Assembly (NCBI GenBank): GCA_018822545.1
Contig: JAHJKA010000031.1
Coordinates: forward strand, 62,001 to 126,000
Source: Pseudomonadota bacterium
GTDB taxonomy: Bacteria > Desulfobacterota > Desulfobulbia > Desulfobulbales > SURF-16
Direction of reading: 5' to 3'
Length of the DNA stretch: 64,000 nt
A model generated the notes under the pieces. It ran no database searches. It was not told where the DNA came from and saw nothing but the letters and a program-made list of their open reading frames with translations. Below, one piece after another: positions 9,411 through 17,504 of the stretch. The position numbers and the translations under genes are program-made. Each line of letters opens with the position of its first letter. Within the stretch, counting starts at the first letter, position 1.

Positions 9411-11048
9411 TTAGCAAACGTAACGGATGTTCAGACGATCAGCCGCGTCCTTATCGGCAATACCTAAGGCGTCAGACATACCAATGGGCAGACTCTGGGA
9501 ACGACCCAAAGGTGCCATGACCTTCTTGACCTCAACCTGGATGGCCTGGAAGGTTTCCACCAGGCGGTGGGCCACATCATCAGGATCAAGGCGACGATAG
9601 ATCTTTGGATTCTGACTGGTAATACCCTTGGGACAGATACCAACGTTACAGACATTGCAGCGATTCTTCTCAGAGCCAAGACAACCCGCCGCTGACTGCA
9701 TGATGAACTTGCCCATGTGGACTCCGGAGGCACCCAACATGATCAAGGCCAGGGCGTTTTGCACCACGTTGCCGTTCTTGCCGACACCGCCGGCCGCAAA
9801 AATGGGGATCTCGTTCTGCTTGCCCTGCTTACATAAATCAAGGTAGCAGTCACGGACGTTGGAGGCGATGGGATGGCCGGTGGCATTTAAAGAAATGTCA
9901 TAGGCGGCACCGGTGCCGCCGTCGATACCGTCAATCATCAGGGCCGAGGCATAGGGGTTACGCACCAGGTTATTGAGCACCGATTTCGCCGAGGTGGAAC
10001 CGGAGATTTTCGGATAGACCGGCACCTTGAAGTTCCAGGCCATGGACATGGACTGGATCATCTTCATAACCGACTCCTCAATGGAGTACAGCGTCTGGTG
10101 CACGGGCGGGCTGGGCAAATCAACACCTTCAGGCACACCGCGCAGACGGGCGATGAGCTTGGAGACCTTGAACCACATGAGCAGTCCACCGTCACCGGGC
10201 TTGGCGCCCTGACCGTATTTAATCTCAATGGCAGCCGGATCACATTGCATCTCGGGAATAGCGCGGATGATCTCATCCCAGCCAAAATATCCGGAGGCCA
10301 CCTGGAGGATTATATATTTAAGGAAGGGACTCCTGAGAACCCAGGGCGGACAGCCACCCTCACCCGTGGCCATAACCACCGGAATACCCAAGACCTCGTT
10401 ACAGTAGGCCACACCCTGAAGGAGACCGAGCCACATATTAGGTGACAGGGCGCCAAAGGACATGGAACCAATGATAAAAGGGAAGATCTCCCGCACCGGC
10501 GGAATCCATTCACCGCTCAGTTTGCGGCGAACATACTCCTCAGGGGGCAGCACCCGACCAAGCAGGGTGTTGTAGGCAAACTCATGGCGCCCGGCATCAA
10601 GGGCCGGATCGGTGAGCATGGATATCCGGTTGAAGATAATGCGATCAAGGAGACTGCCACCCGGCTCGTTACGGCGACCGCCACGCTTGGTGGCATCACC
10701 GCCGGCCGTGGCCTGGAAACGGTAACGGTCGTTCTCATTGAAGACCGGCCCGATGGCCTCGTTGGGACAGACCATGGCGCACGATCCGCAGCCGATGCAA
10801 CGCCGCCCCACATCGGTATTTTGCCGGATGCCCACGAATGTTTTAAAAGAACTGCCCCGTTCCGAGGAGTTCAAAACAATCTTGGGCATGCGTTTCCGCA
10901 TGTAGGTAAGTTTTAAGGTATTCACCGGGCAAACGGCCGCACATTTACCACAGAGGGTACAGCGGTCTTCACGGTGCTGAATAATCCAGGGCAGGTCGTT
11001 GGGACTTAAGCTGCCTGGACGAGAGGGAATTGATCGAATTGAGACCAT
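9411..11048 (-). CDS. Glutamate synthase central/FMN domain with N-terminal ferredoxin
   Basis: 545 residues. Two N-terminal [4Fe-4S] motifs (CTLCGKCAAVCP, CIGCGSCAMVCP) precede the FMN-binding alpha/beta barrel of glutamate synthase (IIGSMSFGALS, ATGEGGCPPW, IKYGQGAKPGDGG, DGIDGGTGAA, AAGGVGKNG). The 3Fe-4S cysteines appear as CLGSEKNRCNVCNVGICP. This is the archaeal-type GltB2 that makes L-glutamate from 2-oxoglutarate and ammonia. The start at 11048 has AGGAG about 10 bases ahead and overlaps the end of the upstream gene by about 43 bases, suggesting translational coupling. It forms one operon with the genes on both sides. Confidence 0.92.
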   Translation of the reverse strand: MVSIRSIPSRPGSLSPNDLPWIIQHREDRCTLCGKCAAVCPVNTLKLTYMRKRMPKIVLNSSERGSSFKTFVGIRQNTDVGRRCIGCGSCAMVCPNEAIGPVFNENDRYRFQATAGGDATKRGGRRNEPGGSLLDRIIFNRISMLTDPALDAGRHEFAYNTLLGRVLPPEEYVRRKLSGEWIPPVREIFPFIIGSMSFGALSPNMWLGLLQGVAYCNEVLGIPVVMATGEGGCPPWVLRSPFLKYIILQVASGYFGWDEIIRAIPEMQCDPAAIEIKYGQGAKPGDGGLLMWFKVSKLIARLRGVPEGVDLPSPPVHQTLYSIEESVMKMIQSMSMAWNFKVPVYPKISGSTSAKSVLNNLVRNPYASALMIDGIDGGTGAAYDISLNATGHPIASNVRDCYLDLCKQGKQNEIPIFAAGGVGKNGNVVQNALALIMLGASGVHMGKFIMQSAAGCLGSEKNRCNVCNVGICPKGITSQNPKIYRRLDPDDVAHRLVETFQAIQVEVKKVMAPLGRSQSLPIGMSDALGIADKDAADRLNIRYVC

Positions 11049-12148
11049 ATCTCTAACTCCTGTCTATCGGGAGGAATAATAACTGTATGTTCGCGCATGG
11101 GCTGGAAGTCTTTGGAGCGATCCCGATCCGGAATCATGGCATCCACACCACATATTTCAGAGGCCACGGCCCACTCGCCAGGCTTACCGCCCACGGTGGC
11201 CGGTCGCAGCTTTTTAGCATCCATGACCAGCAGGCAGGTTTCATCGGGCAGGGAGCCGATCACCGCATTCGGGCCATCAATAATAAGGCGGCGACAAACA
11301 TTGCGCAGCCCCAGAAGGAAGTCGCCCTGGGGATGGGCAGCCAACTCCTTGTTGTTCAAGGGAGTCATGACATGCTTATAGGCCTGCAGAGGCAATTTAA
11401 GCTGTTTGGTGACATAATGGAGGATATGGGCAAAAACCTCAGAGTCTGACTGATAGCCCATATAACCAGGGAAACTCTTGCCGGAGAGCCAATCCATAAT
11501 GGGGACAAAGGCGGTATTCTCACCGTTGGTCATGGTGGCCACGCCCTGAATGAAGAAGGGATGGCAGGCGTAGAGATTAATACCGTAGTTGGTGTTCTGG
11601 CGCCCCTGGGCAAAACAGATACGGGACTTGATCCGGTCATTATTCAGGCCAAAGGCCTGACCGATCTCAAGCGGCCAACCCACCTCTTTGATCATGGCCA
11701 CATCGGGCCAGAGAGAGAAAGCGGTGAGGTCATCGCCGTGGGCAGCGCCGTCAAGACGCAGGCCGATGCGGGTCATCATCAACTCGCCCTCCACCTCATC
11801 TTTCGAAAAGCTGTCCCAGGCCTTGGGCTGGGCATAGACACGGAGAACATATTTATGGCGGTCCTGCGCCTCGATCATCGAGCGTTTGACCTCAAACTCA
11901 TGGTCGTATTTCAACTCGAAACCCTTGCCGTCCATGATCGCGTTGAGACGATGGAGGGCCTCCGGGGTGTGGGCAATTCCCGACAGAATCGGGTCCCCGG
12001 CCTGATACTTATAGTCTGAGAACTCCAGACCACGAAGCAATAAGCCGAGACCGCTGCCGTCGTACCCCTCCTGCATGGATTCCATGGCTTCCAGCACGGT
12101 AAAGGGAGAGAACGTCTCACTTGCGGTTTTCATAGCTAACCGGCACAT
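11006..12148 (-). CDS. Glutamate synthase glutaminase domain (class II amidotransferase)
   Basis: 380 residues beginning Met-Cys, so removal of Met exposes the catalytic N-terminal Cys of class II (Ntn) amidotransferases. Motifs include a YDGSGLG segment early, NTNYGIN and a later SDSEVFAH (the glutamine-pocket aspartate region). It releases ammonia from glutamine for the FMN subunit encoded next. In E. coli this domain is part of one large GltB chain; here the three GltB parts are separate genes, as in archaea and many anaerobes. It is the first gene of the operon, with a promoter candidate at 12271-12299. Confidence 0.88.
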   Translation of the reverse strand: MCRLAMKTASETFSPFTVLEAMESMQEGYDGSGLGLLLRGLEFSDYKYQAGDPILSGIAHTPEALHRLNAIMDGKGFELKYDHEFEVKRSMIEAQDRHKYVLRVYAQPKAWDSFSKDEVEGELMMTRIGLRLDGAAHGDDLTAFSLWPDVAMIKEVGWPLEIGQAFGLNNDRIKSRICFAQGRQNTNYGINLYACHPFFIQGVATMTNGENTAFVPIMDWLSGKSFPGYMGYQSDSEVFAHILHYVTKQLKLPLQAYKHVMTPLNNKELAAHPQGDFLLGLRNVCRRLIIDGPNAVIGSLPDETCLLVMDAKKLRPATVGGKPGEWAVASEICGVDAMIPDRDRSKDFQPMREHTVIIPPDRQELEIWSQFDQFPLVQAA

Positions 12149-12270
12149 GTGTTACTCCTTTAATATTAAATAGATAACGCCAGCAAACCAAATCAGCGTG
12201 ACGCATTTAAAAAAATTACATTATTGTCAGCTGCAATTTCCACCCAAAAAGGCGAAGTTGGCAACGGGTT

Positions 12271-12299
12271 CAATTAATCCACTACAGTATAATTGTCAA
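12271..12299 (-). promoter_or_regulatory. Sigma-70 type promoter of the glutamate synthase operon
   Basis: Read on the minus strand there is a perfect -35 TTGACA (12299-12294), a 17-base spacer and a -10 TAATTG (12276-12271). Transcription would start near 12264, about 115 bases before the first gene. The -10 is only a moderate match. Confidence 0.5.
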
Positions 12300-12310
12300 G
12301 GGCTCGCCGC

Positions 12311-12330
12311 ATATTTGCACGGGCAAATAT
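12311..12330. promoter_or_regulatory. Palindromic operator candidate upstream of the glt promoter
   Basis: Perfect 8-bp inverted repeat ATATTTGC-acgg-GCAAATAT, lying about 12 bases upstream of the -35 box on the minus strand, an activator-like position. No regulator can be assigned from sequence. Confidence 0.45.
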
Positions 12331-12336
12331 AGCCAC

Positions 12337-12590
12337 CGAAATGCGCTTACGATTGCCCTGTTTTCCAGCAAAGCCCTGATCACAACAGAGCCCTCAAATA
12401 ACGCCAATCACCCCGCCAAACATCCAGCCCCACATTTTCCAGCGTCATTTTTCCACAAAAAATGGAGAAGGGCACGGTATCGGCACCTTCTCCATGAAAC
12501 TCTTTGCGGAATATTTTTTAAAAGGCAAGGTTGACTTCAGCTCATCCCCACAGGAGGGCACGGTCTTTCGCCTCACCCTGGACAGTCGGA
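12337..12590 (+). pseudogene. Remnant of a histidine kinase ATPase domain
   Basis: From about 12398 one frame reads a typical HATPase_c end: HIFQRHFSTKNGEGHGIGTF, then SMKLF, then GKVDFSSSPQEGTVFRL, matching the F box, G2 box and final beta hairpin of sensor kinases. Just upstream (12337-12405) a second frame reads TIALFSSKALITTEPSNNA, the strand that normally precedes it; one extra base near 12406 separates them. There is no room for the dimerisation, N-box or sensor parts because the glt promoter lies immediately upstream. This is a decayed gene fragment in the gap between two minus-strand genes, which implies past deletion or rearrangement here. Confidence 0.7.
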
Positions 12591-12634
12591 CAACGTACAC
12601 AAAGGCCAAACCCGGGGCCCATCACACCACACTG

Positions 12635-13093
12635 CTACTTCTTGCCGTGGGCAATAATCCGAATCAAATCGGCCTTACCGATTACCCCCACCAACTTGCC
12701 GTCTTTAAGAACAGGCAAGGTATGGACACCCTTTTCAGAGATAAGGCTGGCAATGTCTTCGAGCCCGGTATCCTCATCCACAGTATGCAGTTCCTCCGAA
12801 CACACATCACGTACCACAGAGCCGGTCATCTTCTTGATCTCTTTCTCAAAGCTTGCAGCGCTGTCAATAAAGATGACCGAATCCAGAAAAGACACCATGG
12901 TGGGAATATGGAGTTTCTTATTCTGGTCGATGAGATCATTCTCGGTAACCACGCCGACCACCCGTCCGTCATCATCAACCACAGGCACGCCGCCAATTTT
13001 ATTGTCGTAAAGAAGTGCGGCGAGCTCCTGGACAGGCATATCGAGGTGGGCAGTCTTCACCTCGCGAGTCATAATTTCCTTGGCTGTTATCAT
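12635..13093 (-). CDS. Two-CBS-domain protein
   Basis: 152 residues made of two CBS domains and nothing else (I-x-TREVKTA ... GGVPVVDDDGRVVGVVTENDL, and the C-terminal VHTLPVLKDGKLVGVIGKADL). Such proteins bind adenosyl nucleotides (AMP, ATP, SAM) and sense energy state. It has a good ribosome-binding site (AAGGAGAAA) and is transcribed away from the rnf operon, with a 317-base shared upstream region. A role in energy sensing next to Rnf is attractive but unproven. Confidence 0.88.
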   Translation of the reverse strand: MITAKEIMTREVKTAHLDMPVQELAALLYDNKIGGVPVVDDDGRVVGVVTENDLIDQNKKLHIPTMVSFLDSVIFIDSAASFEKEIKKMTGSVVRDVCSEELHTVDEDTGLEDIASLISEKGVHTLPVLKDGKLVGVIGKADLIRIIAHGKK

Positions 13094-13306
13094 TACTTTT
13101 TCTCCTTTAATTTTTATTTACCACATACCCACATCATAACAGAAATTGCGCGGCCGAGAATCATTTCCTGCGCTCCATGGCACTTAGACAAAAGACAAGG
13201 CACAGCATACTTGCAATCGCTTGCAACACCTGGTAAGACACGGCCTTCCGCGACTGTTTCCCCCTTGACAAAAAAAACGAAACGAAGTAGGGGAAGCTTG
13301 TTCCTG

Positions 13307-13322
13307 TGGCAGAAAAAATGCT
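13307..13322 (+). promoter_or_regulatory. Possible sigma-54 promoter of the rnf operon
   Basis: TGGCAGAAAAAATGCT carries the GG and GC pairs at exactly the -24/-12 spacing, about 90 bases before rnfC. A TTGACA at 13265-13270 is also present, but no convincing -10 follows it. The rest of the 13094-13410 gap shows nothing else I can name. Confidence 0.4.
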
Positions 13323-13410
13323 TTTTTTGAGAGCCGCTCAGCCCATTTTTCAAGCACCTCTGCCAAACACGCACTGTCGCCAAAACTGAAAATAATATCA
13401 AGCAGATAAC

Positions 13411-14730
13411 ATGACATCTTTACTGACATTCCCCAAGGGCGGCGTCCATCCCCCGGAATCAAAAAAGCTCACCGCAGATCTTGCCATTGAGGTGATGCCC
13501 GTTCCCGATGAACTTGAGATTATTTTAGGGCAGCACATTGGCGCCCCATGCACCCCCACTCTGGAAAAACAGGCGGAGGTCCGGGAAGGCGACATGATCG
13601 GCGAGGTCAAAAAAGGCTTGGGAGTGCCGCTGCATGCCCCGGTGGCCGGAAAAATTAAGTCCTTTGGCATGTCTGCCCACCCCATGCGGGTTTCCGCCCC
13701 ATCCATGACCATCCTTACCGATAAAGAGGCTGCACCTCGCACCTATACAAAAATAGAGTGGTCCCATCTTGACAGCAAACAATTGCTGGCCAAGGTGCAC
13801 GGTGCTGGCATTGTCGGCATCGGCGGTGCGGGTTTCCCCTCCCATGTCAAGCTCAGCCCACCACCAAGCAACCCCATCGACACCCTGATTTTAAACGGCG
13901 CTGAGTGTGAACCCTACATTACGGCAGACCACCGGCAGATGCTGGAGCGGAGCGCTGATATTGTCGAAGGTGCCAAGATTATCCTGAAGATTCTCAGTAT
14001 CAAAAATTGTTTCATCGGCATTGAAAACAACAAGCCCGATGCCATTGCCGCCATGACCGAGGCTGCCGAAAACGGCTCCACCTCAGAATTTGCCATCAAG
14101 GTCCAGCCCCTGCAGGTCAAATACCCCCAGGGTTCAGAAAAACAGCTCATCCAGTCCATTACCGGTCGCAAGGTGCCGGGCTTTGCCCTGCCCTCAGCGG
14201 TGGGTGTGGTGGTCCATAACGTCTCCACCACGGCCGCCATCTACGACGCAGTGGCCCTTGAAAAACCCCTCTACGAAAAGGTGATGACCATTTCTGGCAA
14301 GGGCATCAAGCGCCAAGCCAATCTCCGGGTCAAGGTGGGTACCAAGATCAGCGACATCGTTGATTATCTGGGCGGCGTCACTCCGGAGCTTGCCAAAATC
14401 GTCATGGGTGGGCCCATGATGGGTTTTGCGGTTTCAAGCCTTGATATCCCGGTGACCAAAACCACCTCATCGGTGCTTTTTCTGGCCGCAGATGAAATCG
14501 ACACGACACCCCACTCCCAGTGCATTCGTTGCGGTTGGTGCCTGGAGGCCTGCCCCATGGGACTTGAGCCCAAGGAGATCGCCATCCATGTTGAGGCTGG
14601 TCGCCCCCAGGACACCAAGCAGTTTGGGGTCTTTGAATGTTTTGAGTGCGGCTGCTGCGCCTATGTGTGCCCGGCCAAGCGACCACTGGTCCAGTTCATC
14701 CGCCTGGCCAAGATGAAAGCGACAAATTAA
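13411..14730 (+). CDS. rnfC: Rnf complex subunit C
   Basis: 439 residues. Peripheral, cytoplasmic subunit that joins NAD(H)/flavin to the Fe-S chain. It shows the NuoF-like core (GIVGIGGAGFPSH, LILNGAECEPYITAD), a soluble-ligand-binding beta-grasp region, and two C-terminal [4Fe-4S] motifs (CIRCGWCLEACP, CFECGCCAYVCP). First gene of rnfCDGEAB-apbE, the usual order. The Rnf complex couples ferredoxin oxidation to NAD reduction and pumps Na+ or H+. No frameshift and normal length. Confidence 0.95.
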   Translation: MTSLLTFPKGGVHPPESKKLTADLAIEVMPVPDELEIILGQHIGAPCTPTLEKQAEVREGDMIGEVKKGLGVPLHAPVAGKIKSFGMSAHPMRVSAPSMTILTDKEAAPRTYTKIEWSHLDSKQLLAKVHGAGIVGIGGAGFPSHVKLSPPPSNPIDTLILNGAECEPYITADHRQMLERSADIVEGAKIILKILSIKNCFIGIENNKPDAIAAMTEAAENGSTSEFAIKVQPLQVKYPQGSEKQLIQSITGRKVPGFALPSAVGVVVHNVSTTAAIYDAVALEKPLYEKVMTISGKGIKRQANLRVKVGTKISDIVDYLGGVTPELAKIVMGGPMMGFAVSSLDIPVTKTTSSVLFLAADEIDTTPHSQCIRCGWCLEACPMGLEPKEIAIHVEAGRPQDTKQFGVFECFECGCCAYVCPAKRPLVQFIRLAKMKATN

Positions 14731-14798
14731 ATTTACCGCGACGTAAATAGAGTTTTTTAAGGAGTATAGCCATCAAACAGCAAGATTCAGACAACCTG

Positions 14799-15845
14799 AT
14801 GACTCAGGCACCGCAGCATGGATTATGGAAAGTTTCTGTTTCCCCCCATGTGCGCAGTAACGAGTCGGTTGAAAAAATAATGTGGACCGTGGTGGCCTGC
14901 CTGGTGCCGCCCCTGGTCCTTTCGGTATTTATCTTTGGTATCCAGACCCTGATTATCACTGCCGTTTCGGTGATAAGCTGTGTCGCCATGGAGGCCATCA
15001 GTCAGAAGCTTCTGGGGCGCAGGGTGACCATCAAGGATGGCAGCGCCGTGATCACCGGCATGCTGCTTGCTTTTGTCATCCCCCCCGGCGTCCCCTATCT
15101 GTTGCCGGTGCTTGGTGCGGTGATGGCCATTTACATCGGCAAGCATCTTCTGGGTGGTATCGGCTATAATATTTTTAATCCAGCCCTGCTGGCCCGGGCC
15201 TTCCTCCTTGCCACCTTCCCGGTGGCTATGACCTCTTCCTGGCTCAGCCCTCTAAAGTTACAAGACAGCTCCATCTTCCATTACATGGGCACCACCATTG
15301 ACGCAGTTTCCACAGCTACCCCCCTTGCCGTTTTAAAGGCTAAGGGCATGGCAGCAGTTATCGAAACCTTTGGTGCTGCTCCCAATATTTACACTGACTT
15401 CTTTCTCGGCTGGCGGCCCGGCTGTATTGGTGAGACCTCCGGCCTGCTGATCATCCTCGGCGGACTCTACCTGATCTATCGCGGCTATATCACCTGGCAT
15501 ATCCCGGTGAGTGTGCTGGCGACCATTGCCCTGCTCACCTGGGCCTTTGGCGGTGACACCACCTTTAGCGGCGACCCGCTTCTGGCCATACTCTCCGGCG
15601 GTGCTCTTCTTGGCGCCTTTTTCATGGCCACCGATTATGTGAGCAGCCCCACCAATAAGATCTCAAAGTTGGTCTATGGCATTGGCATCGGCGCTCTCAC
15701 CGTCCTTATCCGCCTCAAGGGTGGCTATCCCGAAGGGGTCTGCTACGCCATCCTGCTTATGAATCCAGTGAGCTCCGTGCTTGACAACTGGTTCAAGCCC
15801 ATTCGTTTTGCGCCCCCCTTACCTCCCCAAGGAGGTGGCAAATGA
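14799..15845 (+). CDS. rnfD: Rnf complex subunit D
   Basis: 348 residues, integral membrane protein with about 8-10 hydrophobic segments. The motif VSTATPL near residue 170 fits the S-x-A-T site where FMN is linked to Thr by ApbE. The annotated ATG at 14799 has no ribosome-binding site. A good one (AAGGAG, 14759-14764) lies 7 bases before an in-frame ATC at 14772, which would add nine residues, so translation may begin at a rare ATC or an ATG has been misread. The C-terminus overlaps rnfG by 4 bases. Confidence 0.93.
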   Translation: MTQAPQHGLWKVSVSPHVRSNESVEKIMWTVVACLVPPLVLSVFIFGIQTLIITAVSVISCVAMEAISQKLLGRRVTIKDGSAVITGMLLAFVIPPGVPYLLPVLGAVMAIYIGKHLLGGIGYNIFNPALLARAFLLATFPVAMTSSWLSPLKLQDSSIFHYMGTTIDAVSTATPLAVLKAKGMAAVIETFGAAPNIYTDFFLGWRPGCIGETSGLLIILGGLYLIYRGYITWHIPVSVLATIALLTWAFGGDTTFSGDPLLAILSGGALLGAFFMATDYVSSPTNKISKLVYGIGIGALTVLIRLKGGYPEGVCYAILLMNPVSSVLDNWFKPIRFAPPLPPQGGGK

Positions 15846-16738
15846 AAAATATCCTGACCATCGTCATTCGCCTCACCCTGTCGTGCATTCTGGCAGGCAC
15901 AGTGATGGGCACCACCTATGTCTTCACCAGCAATGCCAAGAAACATAATGAGCATGTCAACGAACAAAAGGTCATGCTCAGCCTTTTGGGCTACACCAAG
16001 GACAAGCCTGCCCCGGATTCCATGGCCATGCATGAGGTGTATCGCTATGTGGTTACCGAGGGCGATGTTCTTAGCCTTGGCTACCTGGTGCCCGAGCAAG
16101 GCCACGTGTTCACCTTCGTCACCATTGATCTTAACGGCACGTTCCTGGCCACCATGCCGGTGGATATCAGTCACGACTTAGTCATTGACGACAACGAGCG
16201 CGCCAAGGCCATTACGACCGCCTTGGGCGCTGGCAAGTCGCTACGCTATGCCGACAAAACCATTGTGGTCACTGACAACGGCCAGCGCATGGCCTACCTG
16301 CTACCCGGTGCCTTCCCAGGTTTCAAGACCTTTATTTCGGTTATGCTGGCCCTTGACCCCTCTTTTACCATCCTTGGTCTTGAGATCATGGAGCATGAAG
16401 AGGATCCGGGTTTGGGCGGTGAGATTGTTCAGGATTACTTCAAGAACCAGTTCAAAGGCAAACCCTTTGCCGTGCTCAAAAAACTTAAAGTGGCCAAGAC
16501 CCCCATTCCCGCCGAGTACCTTAAGGCTTTGGAAGCCAAGAAATCTGGAATGACTGCGGCAGACGTTGCCACCATTCAGGAGCAGTATAAGGATAAAGAT
16601 ATCTATGCTCTCACCGGTGCCACCATCTCCAGCCGGTCAGTGACCAATGGCGCGAAAGCAATTGTTAAGAAATTCGCCTACCGCATCTCGATCCTCGATG
16701 GCGTCCTTAAGGAACAACAGATCGCTGTTCCCTTTTAG
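15842..16738 (+). CDS. rnfG: Rnf complex subunit G (flavoprotein)
   Basis: 298 residues: one N-terminal membrane anchor (about 5-28) and a periplasmic FMN-binding domain. The flavinylation motif TGATISS lies near residue 257, with Thr as the expected phosphoester-FMN site. ATGA overlap with rnfD shows coupled translation. Longer than the E. coli homologue (about 206 residues) through an extended middle region, as in other Desulfobacterota. Confidence 0.93.
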   Translation: MKNILTIVIRLTLSCILAGTVMGTTYVFTSNAKKHNEHVNEQKVMLSLLGYTKDKPAPDSMAMHEVYRYVVTEGDVLSLGYLVPEQGHVFTFVTIDLNGTFLATMPVDISHDLVIDDNERAKAITTALGAGKSLRYADKTIVVTDNGQRMAYLLPGAFPGFKTFISVMLALDPSFTILGLEIMEHEEDPGLGGEIVQDYFKNQFKGKPFAVLKKLKVAKTPIPAEYLKALEAKKSGMTAADVATIQEQYKDKDIYALTGATISSRSVTNGAKAIVKKFAYRISILDGVLKEQQIAVPF

Positions 16739-16879
16739 GACACGAGGAATAGAGAAATTCATATGAATTTTATAAAACTACAAAACATGCATAACTCTCC
16801 AAGCCGAAATCAAGCATTAAGAGATTTATCCTCAATCGGTGGGCAAAGCCCACAGCACCAGGGTTAAACAGGAAAGACC

Positions 16880-17494
16880 ATGGCTAACGAAAAATCAAAT
16901 TTTCAGCTGGTTACAAACGGCATCCTAAACGAGAACCCCATCTTTCGTCTGGTTCTCTCCATGTGCCCTGCTGTTGGTATCAGTACCACTATGATGAATG
17001 GCCTGATGCTTGGCATTGCAGTGCTCTTTGTCCAGGTCTTTTCCAGCGTCACCATCTCGCTTTTTAAAAACGTCATCCACCCACGAATTCGCATCCCGAC
17101 CTATACCCTGGCCATTGCCACCTGGGTTACTGTTATCGACTTGGTACTGGCCGCCTATCTTCCTGAGGCCTATGCCCAGATGGGTATTTTTGTCAAACTC
17201 ATCGTCGCCTTTGCCATTATCACCATGCGTCTAGAGATGTTTGCCTGCAAGGAATCGGTAAACGACTCCTTCTGGGATGGCATCGGCATGGGACTCGGCT
17301 TTATGTGCGGCATGATGGCCATCGGCTTTGTTCGCGAACTCCTGGGCTTAGGCACCCTGATGGGTTTTGACATCCTTGGCTTTAAACCCCTGCTGTTCTT
17401 TGTCTTGCCTTGCGCCGGTTTCTTTGTAGTGGGCTTGATGATGGCATTCTTCAACTATATTGAAATTGCCTATAAGAAGACCAAGCAGGCATAA
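16880..17494 (+). CDS. rnfE: Rnf complex subunit E
   Basis: 204 residues with six hydrophobic helices, matching RnfE/NqrD (NENPIFRLVLSMCPAVGISTT near the start, and a second Cys in LEMFACKESVNDS). In the related complexes RnfA and RnfE each supply a Cys in mid-membrane that together hold an Fe-S cluster. The 141-base gap from rnfG has no obvious gene; it contains GAATTCATATGAATTT, a small AT-rich near-palindrome. Confidence 0.94.
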   Translation: MANEKSNFQLVTNGILNENPIFRLVLSMCPAVGISTTMMNGLMLGIAVLFVQVFSSVTISLFKNVIHPRIRIPTYTLAIATWVTVIDLVLAAYLPEAYAQMGIFVKLIVAFAIITMRLEMFACKESVNDSFWDGIGMGLGFMCGMMAIGFVRELLGLGTLMGFDILGFKPLLFFVLPCAGFFVVGLMMAFFNYIEIAYKKTKQA

Positions 17495-17504
17495 GGAAAA
17501 CGCT

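Noticed and set aside
12494-13330. 278-codon plus-strand frame
   Set aside because: Only the first 32 codons carry meaning (kinase remnant); the rest is antisense to the CBS-domain gene with no family pattern.
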